Part shown: positions 48,265-60,974 of the stretch, piece by piece
Numbering within the stretch: position 1 is the first letter of the stretch
Layout: each line of letters begins with the position of its first letter
Assembly: GCA_024291935.2 (NCBI GenBank)
Contig: CM044318.1
Span: 88,029,501 to 88,093,500 of the forward strand
DNA length: 64,000 nt
Direction of reading: 5' to 3'
Source of the DNA: Okapia johnstoni
Lineage: Eukaryota; Chordata; Mammalia; Artiodactyla; Giraffidae
Program-made: the position numbers and the translations under genes
Notes under the pieces: model-generated
The model's input: the letters and a program-made list of their open reading frames with translations, nothing else
Database searches by the model: none
Told to the model about the DNA's origin: nothing

Positions 48265-48316
48265 CGCGCTGCCGTCCAGGGAGCGCAGAGTCGGACGCGA
48301 CTGAGCGACATTGACA
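48265..48316 (+). mobile_element. Short BovB/Bov-A 3' end fragment
   Basis: gcgcagagtcggacgcgact then gagcgacattga equals the common 3' terminus of BovB and Bov-A elements. Only the last ~50 bases are present, between ADAM8's poly-A site and the SPEF1-like CpG island. Confidence 0.7.
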
Positions 48317-48463
48317 GTAGACTTCTATTTTAACAAGCGTCGAACTCTTACGTCTTATAAATTAAGTTCCACATGGTTTCGCATGCAACACTGGACACTG
48401 ATCTAGTAAAAACTTCCCATCATTTAAAACTTGATCAATAATTTAATTGTAAAATATAAACAT

Positions 48464-48469
48464 TTTATT
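48464..48469 (-). terminator. ADAM8: Polyadenylation signal of ADAM8
   Basis: Minus-strand AATAAA in aatttaataaaatgtttat, about 420 bases after the ADAM8 stop. The stretch 48,317-48,480 is AT-rich and holds no gene. Confidence 0.7.
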
Positions 48470-48772
48470 AAATTTTTGAGCCCTGCTGAATGTGCACCTG
48501 AGGTTTTCAGAAACCCAGATGAGACACCAGGCGGTCAGAGGACACACGTGGTTGAGGAGGGGCTGGCCTCCCCCAACCTCCTTCCGGAGGTCAGGATGGC
48601 CGATGGCCCAGCTGGGAGTCCCGGGCCCAGCCAGGCAGTCCCGGGTCCAGAGGCCCTAGGCTGTGACCTTGAGATACTGAAGAGTGATCTTGGCCATGAG
48701 GAGCTGGCTCTTCCCTTTGGACATTTCAGAGAGGACTCAGACCCTGAGGGGGTGGAGGGCCTGGGGCCAGGT

Positions 48773-48773
<1 letters not shown>

Positions 48774-48807
<34 letters not shown>
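48774..48807. repeat. (GCT)n trinucleotide repeat in the ADAM8 3' UTR
   Basis: About 11 uninterrupted gct units followed by ggtggc. Likely polymorphic in length. Confidence 0.95.
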
Positions 48808-48810
<3 letters not shown>

Positions 48811-48886
48811 GCAAGGTCACAAGACGACACGCAACGTCCAGACAGGTGCACAGATGCCCCTCAGGGTGCTTTGAGCTCGGGCCCTA

Positions 48887-51800
48887 TCACCTCCTCTGGA
48901 CAGGGGGTTTCAGAGCAACCTTCGGGTCAACAACTCCCTTGGGGAAGGAAAAAAACTGATAGTAAAGACCATCTGCTACAAACAGCACAACTGAGTCTAA
49001 GTTCCTTTTACTTTTCTTAAAATTTGGATCCTCATTTCATCCAAAAACATGTGTGTGCTCAGAGGTCAGAGTGGCGACAGCCCTGGATATTAACAGCTGA
49101 CGCTTTACCAAGAAGTCTATCCTCTATCCAGAAGCAGAAGCAGTAGACTTCCGTACTCACACCAGTACAGAAAAAGACGTCAGCATCCGGAAGAAGCAGT
49201 AAGCATTGAAAAGTCCTCTGACAGAGCACAGAGCCGAGGTTACGGCCTCTCATGGGGCAGCGAGTTCGCTCTGTCCCACCAGGTGGGCACTGCCCTCACA
49301 GGGCCTCACCTGAGTGGGTCCAGGCTGGGCCCCTCTTGCTCCAGGCTTGACGGGTGGCATTGGGGGAGCGCAGGTCGGCTTGATGACCTGGGAGGAGGGA
49401 GACACAGCTGATGGCTGGCAGTGCCCGGGTGCTGTCTGCCCAGCACTTCTAGAAAGTTCCCTGGGTGCTCTGCTTGGCTCTGGACTGGCCTGCAGGCTTC
49501 TCTGTGCTGAGCTCTCTATAGAAAATTGCCCTTGACACCCTCCCCACCCTGGCTGGTACTGCCCTTGAATGAAACCCAAACGTGGCAGGGCCCCCATTCC
49601 TGGGCCTGTCGGGTTATCTCACCGCCCTGCCCTCTCCCTTCAACTCCCCACTTCACTCCACCCCAACATTACCCAGGAAAAGCTCTTAAATTGCAAGAAT
49701 GTGGGTCTTTGGAATGTCTAAAACCAAGGATTCACCACTAAAATGTATGTTTGTTTGCATTTCAGCTTTCCAGGGGCAACCTTGGCTGAGGTAGGGAGGA
49801 AGGTCTCTAGCAGGAGCCCTGCTCAGCCCTGGCCAGGGTGGGGTGCAGCCCAGCACCCAGAGGGCCCTGCTGAGTGGGGCTGGGGGCTGAGGGATAGGGG
49901 CGGCCTGCACTTTCTTCTGCATACAGTTCCCCGGCTGCCCCCGCTTCCTGGGCCGGAAATCTGTTTGCCCAACCCCCTTCCCTGTTTGGCCTGTCAAAAT
50001 TCCTCCTGAAACTTGATTTAAAGGCTCGTTTTTGTAACTTTACTGTAACTCTAAAAGTAACTCAAAGGATGAAAAAGAAAAGAGAAATGGAGAGTCTCCA
50101 TTGACGGACACGCAGTAACGGCTGTCCCAGGCGAGGCGCACCCACAGAAGCCCCGCGGGTGCCTCAGAGGGGACCGCTGGCCTCTCTCCAGGCACCTCCA
50201 AGCTTTAACCACAAAGGGAAGAGGGCGCTAACAGTGATTTCGAGTCCACACAGACACCACTGCAACCAGTGATGACTCCACACCCCGCGGACAGACAGGC
50301 TGACACGGGGCCCCACGGGACACCTGGTGGGTGAAGCCCCGCCCCAGGAGGGGAGAGAAAGCCTGGTCTTCCAGGCCTCAGCGTCTGTCAGAGCGGGGTG
50401 CCCCTGCCTGCTGGGAGGTGGCTGTGTGTCCAGAGGTGTGTAGGACCCTCAGCAGTGCCCTCGGTGCTCCCAGCAATGGAGGGGACCCACCAGAGCCAGA
50501 CCTCACGGGGGGCAGAAGGGCCTCCCACACACGCCCCAAGGCAGGGGGCCTGCTGGGGCACCAGTGACACATGTTTGGGAGAGACCTTTCCCAGACCGCG
50601 GAAGCCTCGAAAGGATGGAGCTGGAGCCCACAGCCCTGAGCTCCTTCCCCACAGCCCTCTCACCTGCTTTGGCTTCAGCACCGGAAACGGCTTGGCGGGA
50701 GGAGTGGGTCTGAGCTGGTGGGAGTGGGGAGGAGTGGTCAGAACCCCCAGGCCCCCTGGGTTCCGTTCATGTCCTCGCTGGGCTGCCAGGCTGGGTGCCT
50801 GGCTCACTAAGTGCAGCCCCAGACCCTCCTCCCCCGGGGCCCGCGCTCTGCCCCCTCGCTGGCCTGGCTGCTGGCTGCTCCCTGCTCACCTGGCCCGGGG
50901 CCTGCGGGGGGTACACAGGAACTGGGGACGGCGGGCTGGACGTAGTGGCTGGAGGCTGAAGAGAGCAGGTGTGAACCTGGGTCTCCCAGGGCAACTGCCC
51001 CCGGAGAGGCCTGGCTCAGAGCTGCCCCCACCCACTGAGGACCCAAGGTTCTGGCCCCTCCCAGACTGGGGAGGAGGCCCCAGGTGTGTGCACTGTGGGG
51101 GTCCCCCATCCTGCTCCACACTGGGCAGGGCCTGAGCCAGACCCCCCTCTCAGCCCTGGGGTCACACGGAGGTGCTGGGCAGCAGCCTCTGCGCCTCAAA
51201 ACCATCCTGGGATGCACACTGCAGAGGCTTTGAGCCTAGATTCAATTCTGCTTCCGGCTCAGGTGGGTCCTCAGACCACTCATCCTAAAGCCTTGGTTTT
51301 GCCTCCAAACGGTGGTCATGGTGGCCACTCTGAGCCCTGTGAACCTGAGATTTGGGGGTGGCCTAGAGTCTGTCAGGATGGCTGGCGCTTACAGCAGGGG
51401 GTGGTCGCTTAGGGGTCACTGAGGAAGCTGTGGGCTTGGGGGGCTGGGAGGAAGGGGCCAGCTGTGGGGGGCCCCCAGGGGAAGCCTGAGCCCCGCCTCT
51501 CGCAGGCTCGCTGTGCCCTTCGTGGAACAGGGGGTTGGAGAGCCCCACAGCCGTCTTGGGCGCCACATTCCTAGGAGAAATAAGACAGGTCAGTGCGTCC
51601 TAGCCTCAGGATTCAGCCCAGGGACTTGAGGCTCTCGGGCGTGGAGATCGCTCAGCTGCAGCCGCCCCGCGGGATGTGTGGGCCACAGCTGTGCAGGCAG
51701 AGCTCTGGGGTCAGGCCAGGCCCGGGGCGGGAGGGCTTGTAGGTCACTGGCAGGTGTGTCCTGCTGCAGCCAGCATGGGTCAAGGTCCCCAGGAGCCAGG

Positions 51801-54800
51801 CGGGCTCAGAGTGCAGCGTCACCCACAGGCGGTGGCCTGGTGCTGCCTTCTGAGCTTCCTCGTCACCAACCTGTCCCCACAGCCCAACCTGCTCCTGCGG
51901 CAGAAGGCAGGGGCCCAGGGTGGGGCCGCCACCGTGGGGTCCCCTCTCCCCCCAAGAGCACTGCAGGCGACTGGCCCCGCACACGCTGACGTCCTGCGAG
52001 CCCAGAGCACAGCTCCCTCACCGCCTTCGGACAGGGCTCTGGGCCTTGCGGTAGATGAGCACGCCTGCCAGGATCAGCACCAGCACCACCAAGGCACCCA
52101 CGCCTGCCAGCACACGCGTTCGGAGGCTCCCAGGGGCTGCGGGGGCACAGAAGACCAGGGCCGGACCCGGCTTGAGGCAGCAGGGACCGGGAGGGCCCGC
52201 GGGCAACTCAGCCCCGGCCAGGCCAGCCCGGAGCTGAGGAGGGGAGCACCTCCTCGGCCAGGCCGACAGCCAGAGCCCTGGCCGCACCCCCAAAGCCCAG
52301 GCCCGTCTGAGGCTCTGAGACTCGGCACGTGATACTGGCACTCCGGGCTCTCAGGGGACCAGTCGGGGGCTTGGCGGGTGGCCCTCAATCGGGGGCTTGG
52401 TGGGTGGCCCTTGGTCGGGGTCTTTTGGTGGCGGGTGGCCCTTGATTTGGGGGCTTAGTGGTGGGTGGCCCTTGGTCCTAGAGATGTGGGCGTGGCTGGG
52501 CCAGGCCCCAGGGGCTGCAGTGCTGTGCACGGCCTTTTGTTCAGTGGGGGACAGTGTGGGGCTGGGAGGCCAGTGTCCTGGGCCCAGGGAGGGTTAAGGA
52601 CCCAACAAGGAGCGGCCCGTGCTGCCTGCAGCCCTCCTTCTGGGACAGGGCCCCCTCCTTGGGGAGGGCTGCCCTGGACCCGTGCGGTCAGGCTGCAAGG
52701 CCACACCTTCCACAGGCCCCTCGAGGTTCAGGGGCACAGGGCCTCCTCTCAGCCCTGCCCAGGTGGTCTGAGGGAAGGCAGGACGCCTGACCAGACCCCG
52801 TCAGGCTTGAGAACGTGTGAGAAGGCATAGGCCCGCCCAGCCTACCTGCGTGCGTGTTGGACAGCAGGTCTGCGCAGTAGGGCGGTGCCCAGCCCAGCTG
52901 GCAGTGGCACTGGTCCTTGTGGTTGCACTCCTGGGGGATAGCCGGGCATCAGGGCCTCTGGACCCCCATGCGCTGTGCTGCCTGGTGCCCATCCGGGCAT
53001 CGGCTCTGCCAGGCCCCCGACAGAGGACGGGCGGAGTGTCTAGGACCACCGCCACCAAGGTTTCATCACAGGTGCCAACAGCTGCAGCCCTCCCAGACAA
53101 CGTGGGGCTTTCTGAGCAAAGCAGGCATCGCTGCGGAGGGGCAGGGCGGCGCTGTGGTGGGCTGTCCTCCCCAAGAGGGGACGCAGGAGAGCACAGCCCT
53201 GGAGCCCTGGCCTTCCCAATGTCAGAGCTCAGAACCAGATGCTTCACACCTGACTATCCTGCCCACATGTCCACCGGCTCTGACACCCAGGAGAAACCTG
53301 ATAGTCCCCGCCTCGGGAGGCCCCGGCAGTTTCCCGACGTCCCCAGGGCGCCAGCCTTAGCCCTCTGTCTGCCTGGGGGGGTGGCAAGCATCGGCCTGCA
53401 CATCTCTCAAGCCCAGAGGGCTGGTGGCGGGCTGTGCCCTGGGCCCACGTACCCCGTGGCCGTTGCACCGGGCGGAGCAGTTTCTGGATCTGTACACATG
53501 GAGGTCCTGGCAGAAGCCGTCCCAGCAAACCTGGAGGGCAGCGGGGGTCTCCTGAGGCAGCCAGTCTAGACCCCTGCTTGAAGCACCCAGTCTCCCCAGT
53601 CAGCCAGAGCCGCCCCCAAACTTGCATCTGGGCTCTGGGGCGGGGCAGGCCACGGCCCCCACCCTCTCAACGGCCCTGCCTGCAGGTCATCTGCTGGCCA
53701 ACCTTGGCCGTGGGGAAGGACAGCACCTGGCCAGCTGTCTGCGGCCACCAGGGCTGGAGAACACCCCCGCCCACCCCCAGGGCTCGCAGACCGTGTTCAA
53801 ACCCGTTCACTGACGGGGGGCTTCTCCCACAGCCCAGTGCGCCTTCTGACTTTCTACCCGGGGCAGAGCCTCCAGCAGCCACCACGGCCCTGCTCTGGGC
53901 CCTGCAAGCTTGCCCCAAGCCCAGCAGCCTGGCTGAGAGGCGTGTCCGGCCCACCTGCTCCTCGCCACACTTGGTGCCCTTGGGCACTGGCTCGTATGCG
54001 GTGCTGCCGTCCTGGACGACGGCCCGGCAGACGCCTGAGGAGGCAGTGAGAATGCAGTACTGGCGTCCCGGGGGCTCCTGCCCCCCCTCGCAGAAGAGAG
54101 TGCCGCACTTGTTGACCCTGGGGACAGAGGGTCGAGCGTGGGGCCGCTCTGCGGGGCTTCCTGCTCCAGGCTCAGCACGCCAGGAGGCCCCAGGCAGCCC
54201 ACAGGCATCCACACCCCAGCCCCAGGGGCCCGCCCTCCTACAAGGGCAGCACGCTCAGGCCAAGGGTCCCGCAGGGTGGGGTGGGGCGGGGCGGGGCGGC
54301 CCCCACCCCCCCCCCCCAGAGGCCCTGACTCAGCCCCAGACTCCTTTGTGCAGAGGACGTTCTTGTGGCCCCAGGGAGGGGGACATCCTGGGCCCTGGCC
54401 CCAGGGGAGTTGGGCCACCAGGGACGCTCACCTGCCGGAGTGCAGGGGGACCCCAGCCCTGCAGCTTTCAGAGATGCTGTAGCGGAAGCAAGTCTCCACA
54501 GCCACCCGCGAGCCTACAGACAGGAGTGGGTTAGTCCTCCGGCTCGGGACCTGCCGCCACCCTCGCCTCCCTGAGGGCCCCGCAGCTATGCCTGCCTCAC
54601 CTGGCCCCCACAAGTCCTGGCAGCGCTGGGCCAGCGTCGGGCAGGCCCCGTTGTAGCAGTAGCCCCCAGGGCAGGGCGTGCCGTTCTCCCTGAAGGCGTC
54701 CTCGGGGCACACGGGCTGCCGGCCGTCACAGTGCTCGCCAAGGTCACACTCGTCCTTCGCGGAGCGGCAGGGCTCTCCGGCCGGCTTTACCTGGTTCGAG

Positions 54801-57800
54801 GGGGCCAAGATCACCGTGGGAACGGGAGACCCCCAGCACACACGCCTGCCCTGAGCCCGGGCCCCAGGCTCACCCTGCACTCATGGCAGCAGACGCCGTG
54901 GGCACACTCGGCCCCCTCAGCCAGCAGGCAGGTGCTGGCGTTGCAGCAGTGGTTCTGACAGTCCTGGGGGCGGGGGTGACAGCGAAGGTCCGAGTGGGCT
55001 GCACACCGGGCTGCCAGCCCCCGCCTCAGGAGGACTGGTCACTCCCACCCAGCAGCCCCGCTGGTTGTTTCAGGAGGTGTGGCCGTGGGTATGCAGGGCA
55101 CCCAGGGATCAGAAATAGACGCCCAGCCTGCAGATTGGGACTTGGCCCACGAGCACAGACAACGGAGGGTGGCGGTGTTCAGCTCTGTACCTCGGGGCGG
55201 CCACAGTCACACTGCTCCCCGCGCTCCAGGAACCCGTTTCCGCACACAGGGCCGCCCACCAGCCGGTCAAGGTCTGGGGCGTCCACCAGGCAGGCTGTGT
55301 GGGGCTTTTCCACGAACGTCTCCAGGTCGGCCCGGCTGCACTGACTGAACTTCCTGGGGTACTGGGAGCTGGTGGGGGGGGGGGTCCCTGTTAACAGGAG
55401 GGCTCCCTGGGGTACTGGGAGCTGGTAGGGGGGTCCCTGTTATCAGGAGGGTGGGTGAAGCTGGCTCTGGAGCTGACAGCACCCCCAGCCCGGGGCCCTG
55501 GGCCAGGCTGGATCGCCGAGCCTCACCCGATGCTGGCGGCCATCACGCAGCCGCCGCCCTCCCGTGGCACCGGGCAGTAGCAGCCGGCGACGTTCTCGTC
55601 GTGGTCCATGCCCAGGTTGTGGCCCATCTCGTGGGCCATGGTGCTCGCCACGCCGATGGGATTCTGGCTGTGGTCCTGCAGGGGGGCCGTGCTGGCTGGG
55701 GCCACTCCCCGGGCTCAACGCCCCACCTCACTGCCCGCTCCTCCCCCACCATCCGCCCCAGGGAGGCTGAGGGGCTTGGCAGCGCTCCTGCCAACATCAA
55801 TTCTTCAAATAACAGATATACGGTAATATTATCACAAGTAACAGTAACAGCGTCAGCGCGTTCCGGAGAAGACGGGGCTGTTCAGCCAGCCAGGGTGGAG
55901 CAGGGGGCAGAGCGGTGGACCTGAGTGCCCAGCTCCCTCTCACGTGCTCTGGGTCAACCTCCAGGCCTCGCAGCCGCCCCTCGCTCCCCCACGGCCAGCT
56001 ACAGCCTCTGTCCAGCAAACTCATGCAGACCCCCGCACCTGGTTTACAGCCCCTGAGCTCTGGGAGCACATGGCAGACACCTTGGCCAGTCCCACGGTGG
56101 TCCCAGTGAAGTCGACCCCGCTAGGAAGGAGAGCAGTGTCGGCCCTGGCCACCCCGGAGCCCGCTGCCCCAGGGCCGCCCCGCCCCGCCCCGCCCGTGCC
56201 CCCGCCCGTGCCCCCGCCCCCGCCCCTGTCCTCCCCCACCCCGCCCGTGGCCCCGCCCCCAGCTCGCTCACGTGATGAGCTGCACATTGTCGTGCGCCTG
56301 CCGGCCCACCAGCTCTCGCGCCCGCCAGGCCAGAAAGTTGTCCAGCGTGGTGTCAGGCTGGGAGCTGACCTGAATCTTGTCCCCACCATTCCACATCTCC
56401 AGGCCCACGAGCACCACGCGGAAATTGAGCTCCTGATAGAGCTGCCAGAGGACAGGGAGCCGCGAGGCTGGGAGTGAGGCTGGCGGAGGGCCTGAGGCCC
56501 CGCGGAGTCCACTGTGGTGCGAGGGGTCTTGAGGGCGCGGGCAGGGTCCCAGCTCCCTCTCCCCCGGCGGGTGGCTCTACCTGCAGCCCGCCCACCACCA
56601 CGGCCGCCCAACCCTCCTGTCCAGCGGGGTTTCTGTCAGGCTGGGTGTGAGCTGCCCAGGGGTCCCGGCGGCCCCTGCTGGAAGCCCCCAGGGCAGAAGT
56701 AGTGCCCACCTTGTCCACATGGTTGACCACCTCCAGCACCCGCCGACGCACGGCCTCTCTGCTCCCAAACCGCTGGAACTGGAGGACGGCAGACCCTCAG
56801 TGGCAGCCTGGGGCCCCCACCCATCACCCTTGCACCCCGCCCCCACCCCCGGTACCTCCGTGCTGTCTGTGACCACAAACAGCTCCACATAGCGGGTCTC
56901 TCTGGGTTCTGGCCACTTTTGAGAAGGGGTGACAAGAATCTGGTCAGCCACCAGCCACAGCCCTCTTGTCCTCAGCCCGTCTCCACACGCTGATCATCTC
57001 CCGGGCCCTGGAGCTGGCGCCCGGCCCCCCTGCCAGCGCTGGGGGAGCTGTCAGGGGTCGGGGGTTCTGCTGCTGCGGGGCGGAGCCAGACCCAGGCCCC
57101 CCCCCCCGCCCCGCTGAGCACCCAGCAGTCTGGGGGGGCGCGGGCCCAAGGAGAGCGGCGAGAAGCGTCGGGCTCCACTCACCCGGGGTCTGAAGGCTGC
57201 AGAGACCCGCGGCCCCAGGATGCTCTCCAGGCTGCTGTCGTCGACACCGCAGGTGCCAGCCGCCTGCGGCAGGTGCTGCGCCAGGTACAGAGCGTGCGGC
57301 CCCTTCTCCCCCGCCCCCCGCCAGGGGCTCGATCAGGCGGACAGTGGACCCTGCCCGGAAGAAGCCCCTGAGGCAGAGGCGAGCCTGGCTCTGAGTCTGT
57401 GGCCCCGGGACCCCCCAGCCGCCTCAGCCGACCCCTTCCTCCTGGGCCCCGCTCACTCCTCTGGAGAGCGAGAGGGCTGGGCCGGCAGCACCCACCTGAG
57501 GCCGGCGCATGTGCTGAGGCTGGCGGCCGAGTGCGGGTGCCCCTTCACGTGGCCCTGGTAGAAGCAGTGGTCCTGCGGGAGGGAGGGTGTGAGGGAGGGC
57601 CCCACCCCCGCGCCCGGGCCCCCGCGCCCGGCTCCCCGCGCCCCGCTGCTGGCCCGGGGCAGGGCACTTGGGCCGTACCTGCCTCTGCAGCTGCTCTGTC
57701 ACCTGAGAGCCGTTGGCGGCCATGTAGGTCTCCGCGTAGCCTGAGCCCACCAGGTCCCTGGAAAAGAGCCACTGTGGTGCCCTGGCCACCCCTGGAGGAG

Positions 57801-59999
57801 AGGCTGGAGACAGCAGGGTGCGGGACAGGGGAAGGACGGGTCGCTCACCTGTTCTTCCGAAGGTGCAGGGTAAAGGTGTGCCCTCGGGCCCCTAGGACGT
57901 AGCTCACACTCTCTGGGTACAGGCCCTGAGCAGGGGGTGGGGGTGGGGGTCCAGGGTGAGGGCCCTGCCCAGCTGCGCCAACCTCAAACCTGGACGGGGC
58001 GGGGGGGCTTGGGCAGCACTCAGGGGTGGGGCAGGCGGGCAGCTCCACTCAGAGCTGGGCCTTAGGCTGCGGGGAGAGGACAACACCCCTCTCAGGCCGC
58101 GTGGGGGAAGGGGACCCCAGCCCCGACAGAGGACGCGGGGGCCAGGGCCGCCCTCCCTGCTCCAGGGGACCCGCTCCTGCGAGGCCCTGCCCCTTCCAGC
58201 CCCGGGCCGGCCGGAAGGGCGCCCCCCAGGCTGCAGCTGACTCCCAGGACTGTGTGCTTGGCGCCTGCAGAGGGGGCTGGGGGCCCAGGGCGGTGGGTGG
58301 CTCCTCCTGGGACAGGGGAGGTCAGGTCAGGGCTGTCTCCACCCTCACATGCAAACAAGCAGGCTCACACCCCGTCAGGAATGCCCCCAGGCAGCCCCGG
58401 GGAATCCCAGCCCGGCCCCAAAACCCAGGAGAGGTGTCAGCTATGCAGCCCGCAGAGCCACCCCACGTCTTAGAGTGAAACCGGGGAGTGGCCCTGACCG
58501 GCGGGCTCCAGAAAGGAAGACAGGGCTGCGCCAGCCGGGGCTACCCGAGCTTGGGTGCGGCGGCCCTGCCTCCGGGGTGAGCAGGACGGAAGAAGGTGGA
58601 GGCCTGGAGGCAGGGGGCAGGCTGCTCAGACAGAGATGAGCTCCCAGGAGTCTGCCCAAAGGCCTGGAAGCCTCCAGGCCCTCAGCAGGGAGCTACCACC
58701 CTGCTCAGAGTTGGAAAGGGGCTCTGAGGCCGGGGGTGGGGGCCGCAGGGGGAGGGCGGACCCCCAGGAAAGGGCTCTGAGGGCTCAGGTTGGAGCGGGT
58801 GGGGGGGACCCCCAGGCCAGCGTTCTGCGGAGACTTACCAGGTGGGAGGGCAGAGCCCGCCGAGTGCGCTGTGCAGGCAGGCGCCGGGGCCGCACCACCT
58901 CGTACTGCTCCACGTGGGGCAGGGAGGCCCCAGGGGCGACCTCTGCGGGAGACGGGGGTCAGCAGGGCACAGCACACCCTCCTGCCCCAGGACTCCCTTC
59001 CTGACCTGCTGTGCGTGGCCCCTCCTCTGGGGGAATCACCGCAGACCCTGAGGTCTGGTTCCCCAGCCCGAGTGAGGGCCCTGCCTTAAAGAGACCACAG
59101 GACCCCCACTGGGGCGGTGCCCAGAGACGCTGCCCAGCTCACCAGCTGCCACCCGGAGGCCAGGGTGGCCTGGACACTGCCCCCCTCAGGGACCAGGACG
59201 CACACAGGCCCTGGGGGGTGGGGGGAAGCGACTCTGCCCGCCCAGCACTCAGAGCTGACGCTTTTCATCTCTGTAATCACACAACTGCATCTAAAGGGGG
59301 AGCAAGAGCCCTCTTCCGCAGGGTTCACCCAGCCAGGATCTAGAAGCTGCCCTGTACTCAACCAGACAGCCCAGACCCAGAGCTGACCACCACCCTCACT
59401 GCCGAGATTCTTCCTCTTGCCAGTGTTAATGGTCGTGCCCCCGTTACACTGTCTGGCAAAGCTCCAGGACTGAGAGGCCAAGGGGAGGGTGCCTGCCTAG
59501 GAAGTGCCCTCACTCCAGAACCCCAGGAGGCTCTTGGGAGCCAGGGTGGGGGTAAAGGCCAGCAGCACGGCCAGTCCCCCAGGAGAGAGGCAGGTCCCCA
59601 TGTGGCCGGGCAACTCCCCAGGGTGTCCCCAGCACCCCAGCTCCAGACCACCACTCCTCATTTTCCCTTCCTCGCCAGGCTGGGGGTCCCACCAGAGATG
59701 GGCAATCGCCCCCAGGCCCTGGGATAGAACGGGGGCAGCCGGGCCTTCACTCTGAACTTCCCAGCGAGGCCCTCCAGCGCAGGAAACGCCCAGGTGACCG
59801 TTTACCCCACACAGTTCCCTTTTGCAGGTTCCGTGCGTCCACCGCCAGGCCTCCCCGCTGCCTTGGCCGACTCCCCGAGACGAGCCTCGAGTCCCGCGCG
59901 GGGAGCCACGGGCCAGGCGGCGGCGCAGGCAGCGCGGGCCCGCTCTCACTCACCCTGCAGCCCCAGCGCGGCGAGCAGCAGGAGCCCGAGACCGCGCAT
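48887..59999 (-). CDS. ADAM8: ADAM8, membrane metalloprotease-disintegrin, 24 coding exons
   Basis: Type I membrane sheddase of leukocytes and other cells. Exons: 59999-59954, 58942-58839, 57925-57849, 57757-57679, 57572-57496, 57367-57183, 56915-56856, 56778-56710, 56441-56272, 56120-56039, 55675-55527, 55368-55191, 54963-54874, 54790-54601, 54513-54432, 54117-53955, 53530-53453, 52930-52846, 52136-52022, 51570-51393, 50955-50890, 50714-50664, 49387-49310, 48937-48887. Signal peptide [16 protein letters not shown]; prodomain cysteine AAGTCGV; zinc site [11 protein letters not shown] (residues ~331-341); disintegrin [10 protein letters not shown] to [15 protein letters not shown]; Cys-rich and EGF parts ([20 protein letters not shown]); membrane segment [20 protein letters not shown]; proline-rich tail ending [12 protein letters not shown]. 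About 833 residues against 824 in human. Exon 6 has one base too many in a G/C run at 57,308-57,322: its 5' half ([16 protein letters not shown]) and 3' half ([17 protein letters not shown]) are in different frames. Confidence 0.95.
52353..52475. repeat. Small minisatellite in an ADAM8 intron
   Basis: Four units of about 30-35 bases built on gtcgggggcttggygggtgg followed by ccct, lying between the exons ending 52,846 and starting 52,136. Confidence 0.85.
55353..55453 (-). repeat. Tandem duplication of the ADAM8 exon 12 acceptor
   Basis: Copies at 55,353-55,402 and 55,406-55,453 share cctggggtactgggagctgg and the following g-run and tccctgtta. Each contains the 3' splice site and the first exon codons (SQYPR). 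The copy reached first on the minus strand would start an exon at 55,421 that meets an in-frame TAA, so the second site (55,368) must be used for a full protein. Confidence 0.9.
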
Positions 60000-60240
60000 G
60001 GCGGGGGTCCGGCGGGCGCGGGGTGCGCGCCGGCCTTCGGGGGCCCGAGCGCAGGGATCCGGGGTCCGGGAAGGGCGGCGAGAGCAGGTACCACCACGGC
60101 TGCGCCTGCACTGGGGCTCGTCTTGCGCTCGAGTCGGGCTCGTTCCCGCGCGCCCCACCCACGGCGACCAGCCCCCGGGCCGCGGCCAATCGGCGCCTCG
60201 GGTACCGAGAGGGGCGGGGCCCCCACCGCCTCCCAGGTCT
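60000..60240 (-). promoter_or_regulatory. ADAM8: ADAM8 promoter and 5' UTR
   Basis: CpG-rich block directly upstream of the ADAM8 ATG, with a GC box (ggggcggggc) near 60,211-60,220 and no TATA box. 60,241-60,960 beyond it is unique sequence without a gene I can support. Confidence 0.6.
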
Positions 60241-60974
60241 CCCTCTATCTAGTCCCCTGAGGCTCCAGGTCAGCGACCCAACCCAGTGCTCAGCACACGG
60301 AAGTTTCCTGAATGTGAGCCGAATCAACCAGGGGCAGGTGATCGGACTAACACACGCCCCCTGCTACGCTGCATCCCCCAGGCCGGTGAGGGGCCTGCTG
60401 GGGTGGTGGAGGTTACCGACTGGGAAGGGCTGTGTGTGGTGGGGAGTCTCTTGGGGGAGCATTCCCTCCAGCTTCCTGGGAACAGAAAGCCCCAGCGGCC
60501 CCTGGGCAGCCCTGCCCCCAGCCCCTGAGGCCTCATCGTGGAGCCTGGCACAGGGCGCACCCAGGGGCAGCCGCTTCACTCGGTGCACAGACCCTGCACC
60601 GTGGAGAGGGTGCACACGAGGCTGCCTGCCCGGCGGGCGGCCCAGGAGCAGGCTGCTGCGTGCCAGTGCCCTGCACAGCTGCTGGGCGCAGCCTGCCCGC
60701 TGGTGGCTCCCCCTGGTTTCTGCCAGTCCTGCCCTGCCCTGTCCTGCAGTGCAGGGCCGTTCCCCTTTGGCCTGGTACCCAGGGACCCAGGCTTCCTGCA
60801 GCTGAGCTGTCCACTGGCACCCACGTCTCCTTCTGGACGGGCTCCCTGACATGGTCAGACATCGGGGCATGTCAAGGCCTCGGGTGAGATGGTGTGGTGC
60901 CCACGTGGTTCCAGACCAGAGGTCAAAGTTGAGCAGGCCATCATTTCCCCCGAAGTGAATGGCAGGAAAAGAAA

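Noticed and set aside
47193..48311. 372-codon minus-strand ORF
   Set aside because: Crosses exon and intron of the SPEF1-like gene; the conserved exon 1 (LHGLYAWLDALPLSRR) is in another frame.
49250..49387. ADAM8 ending by reading through the exon 23 donor
   Set aside because: A proper last exon at 48,937-48,887 ([12 protein letters not shown]) restores the family C-terminus after a normal GTGAGG donor.
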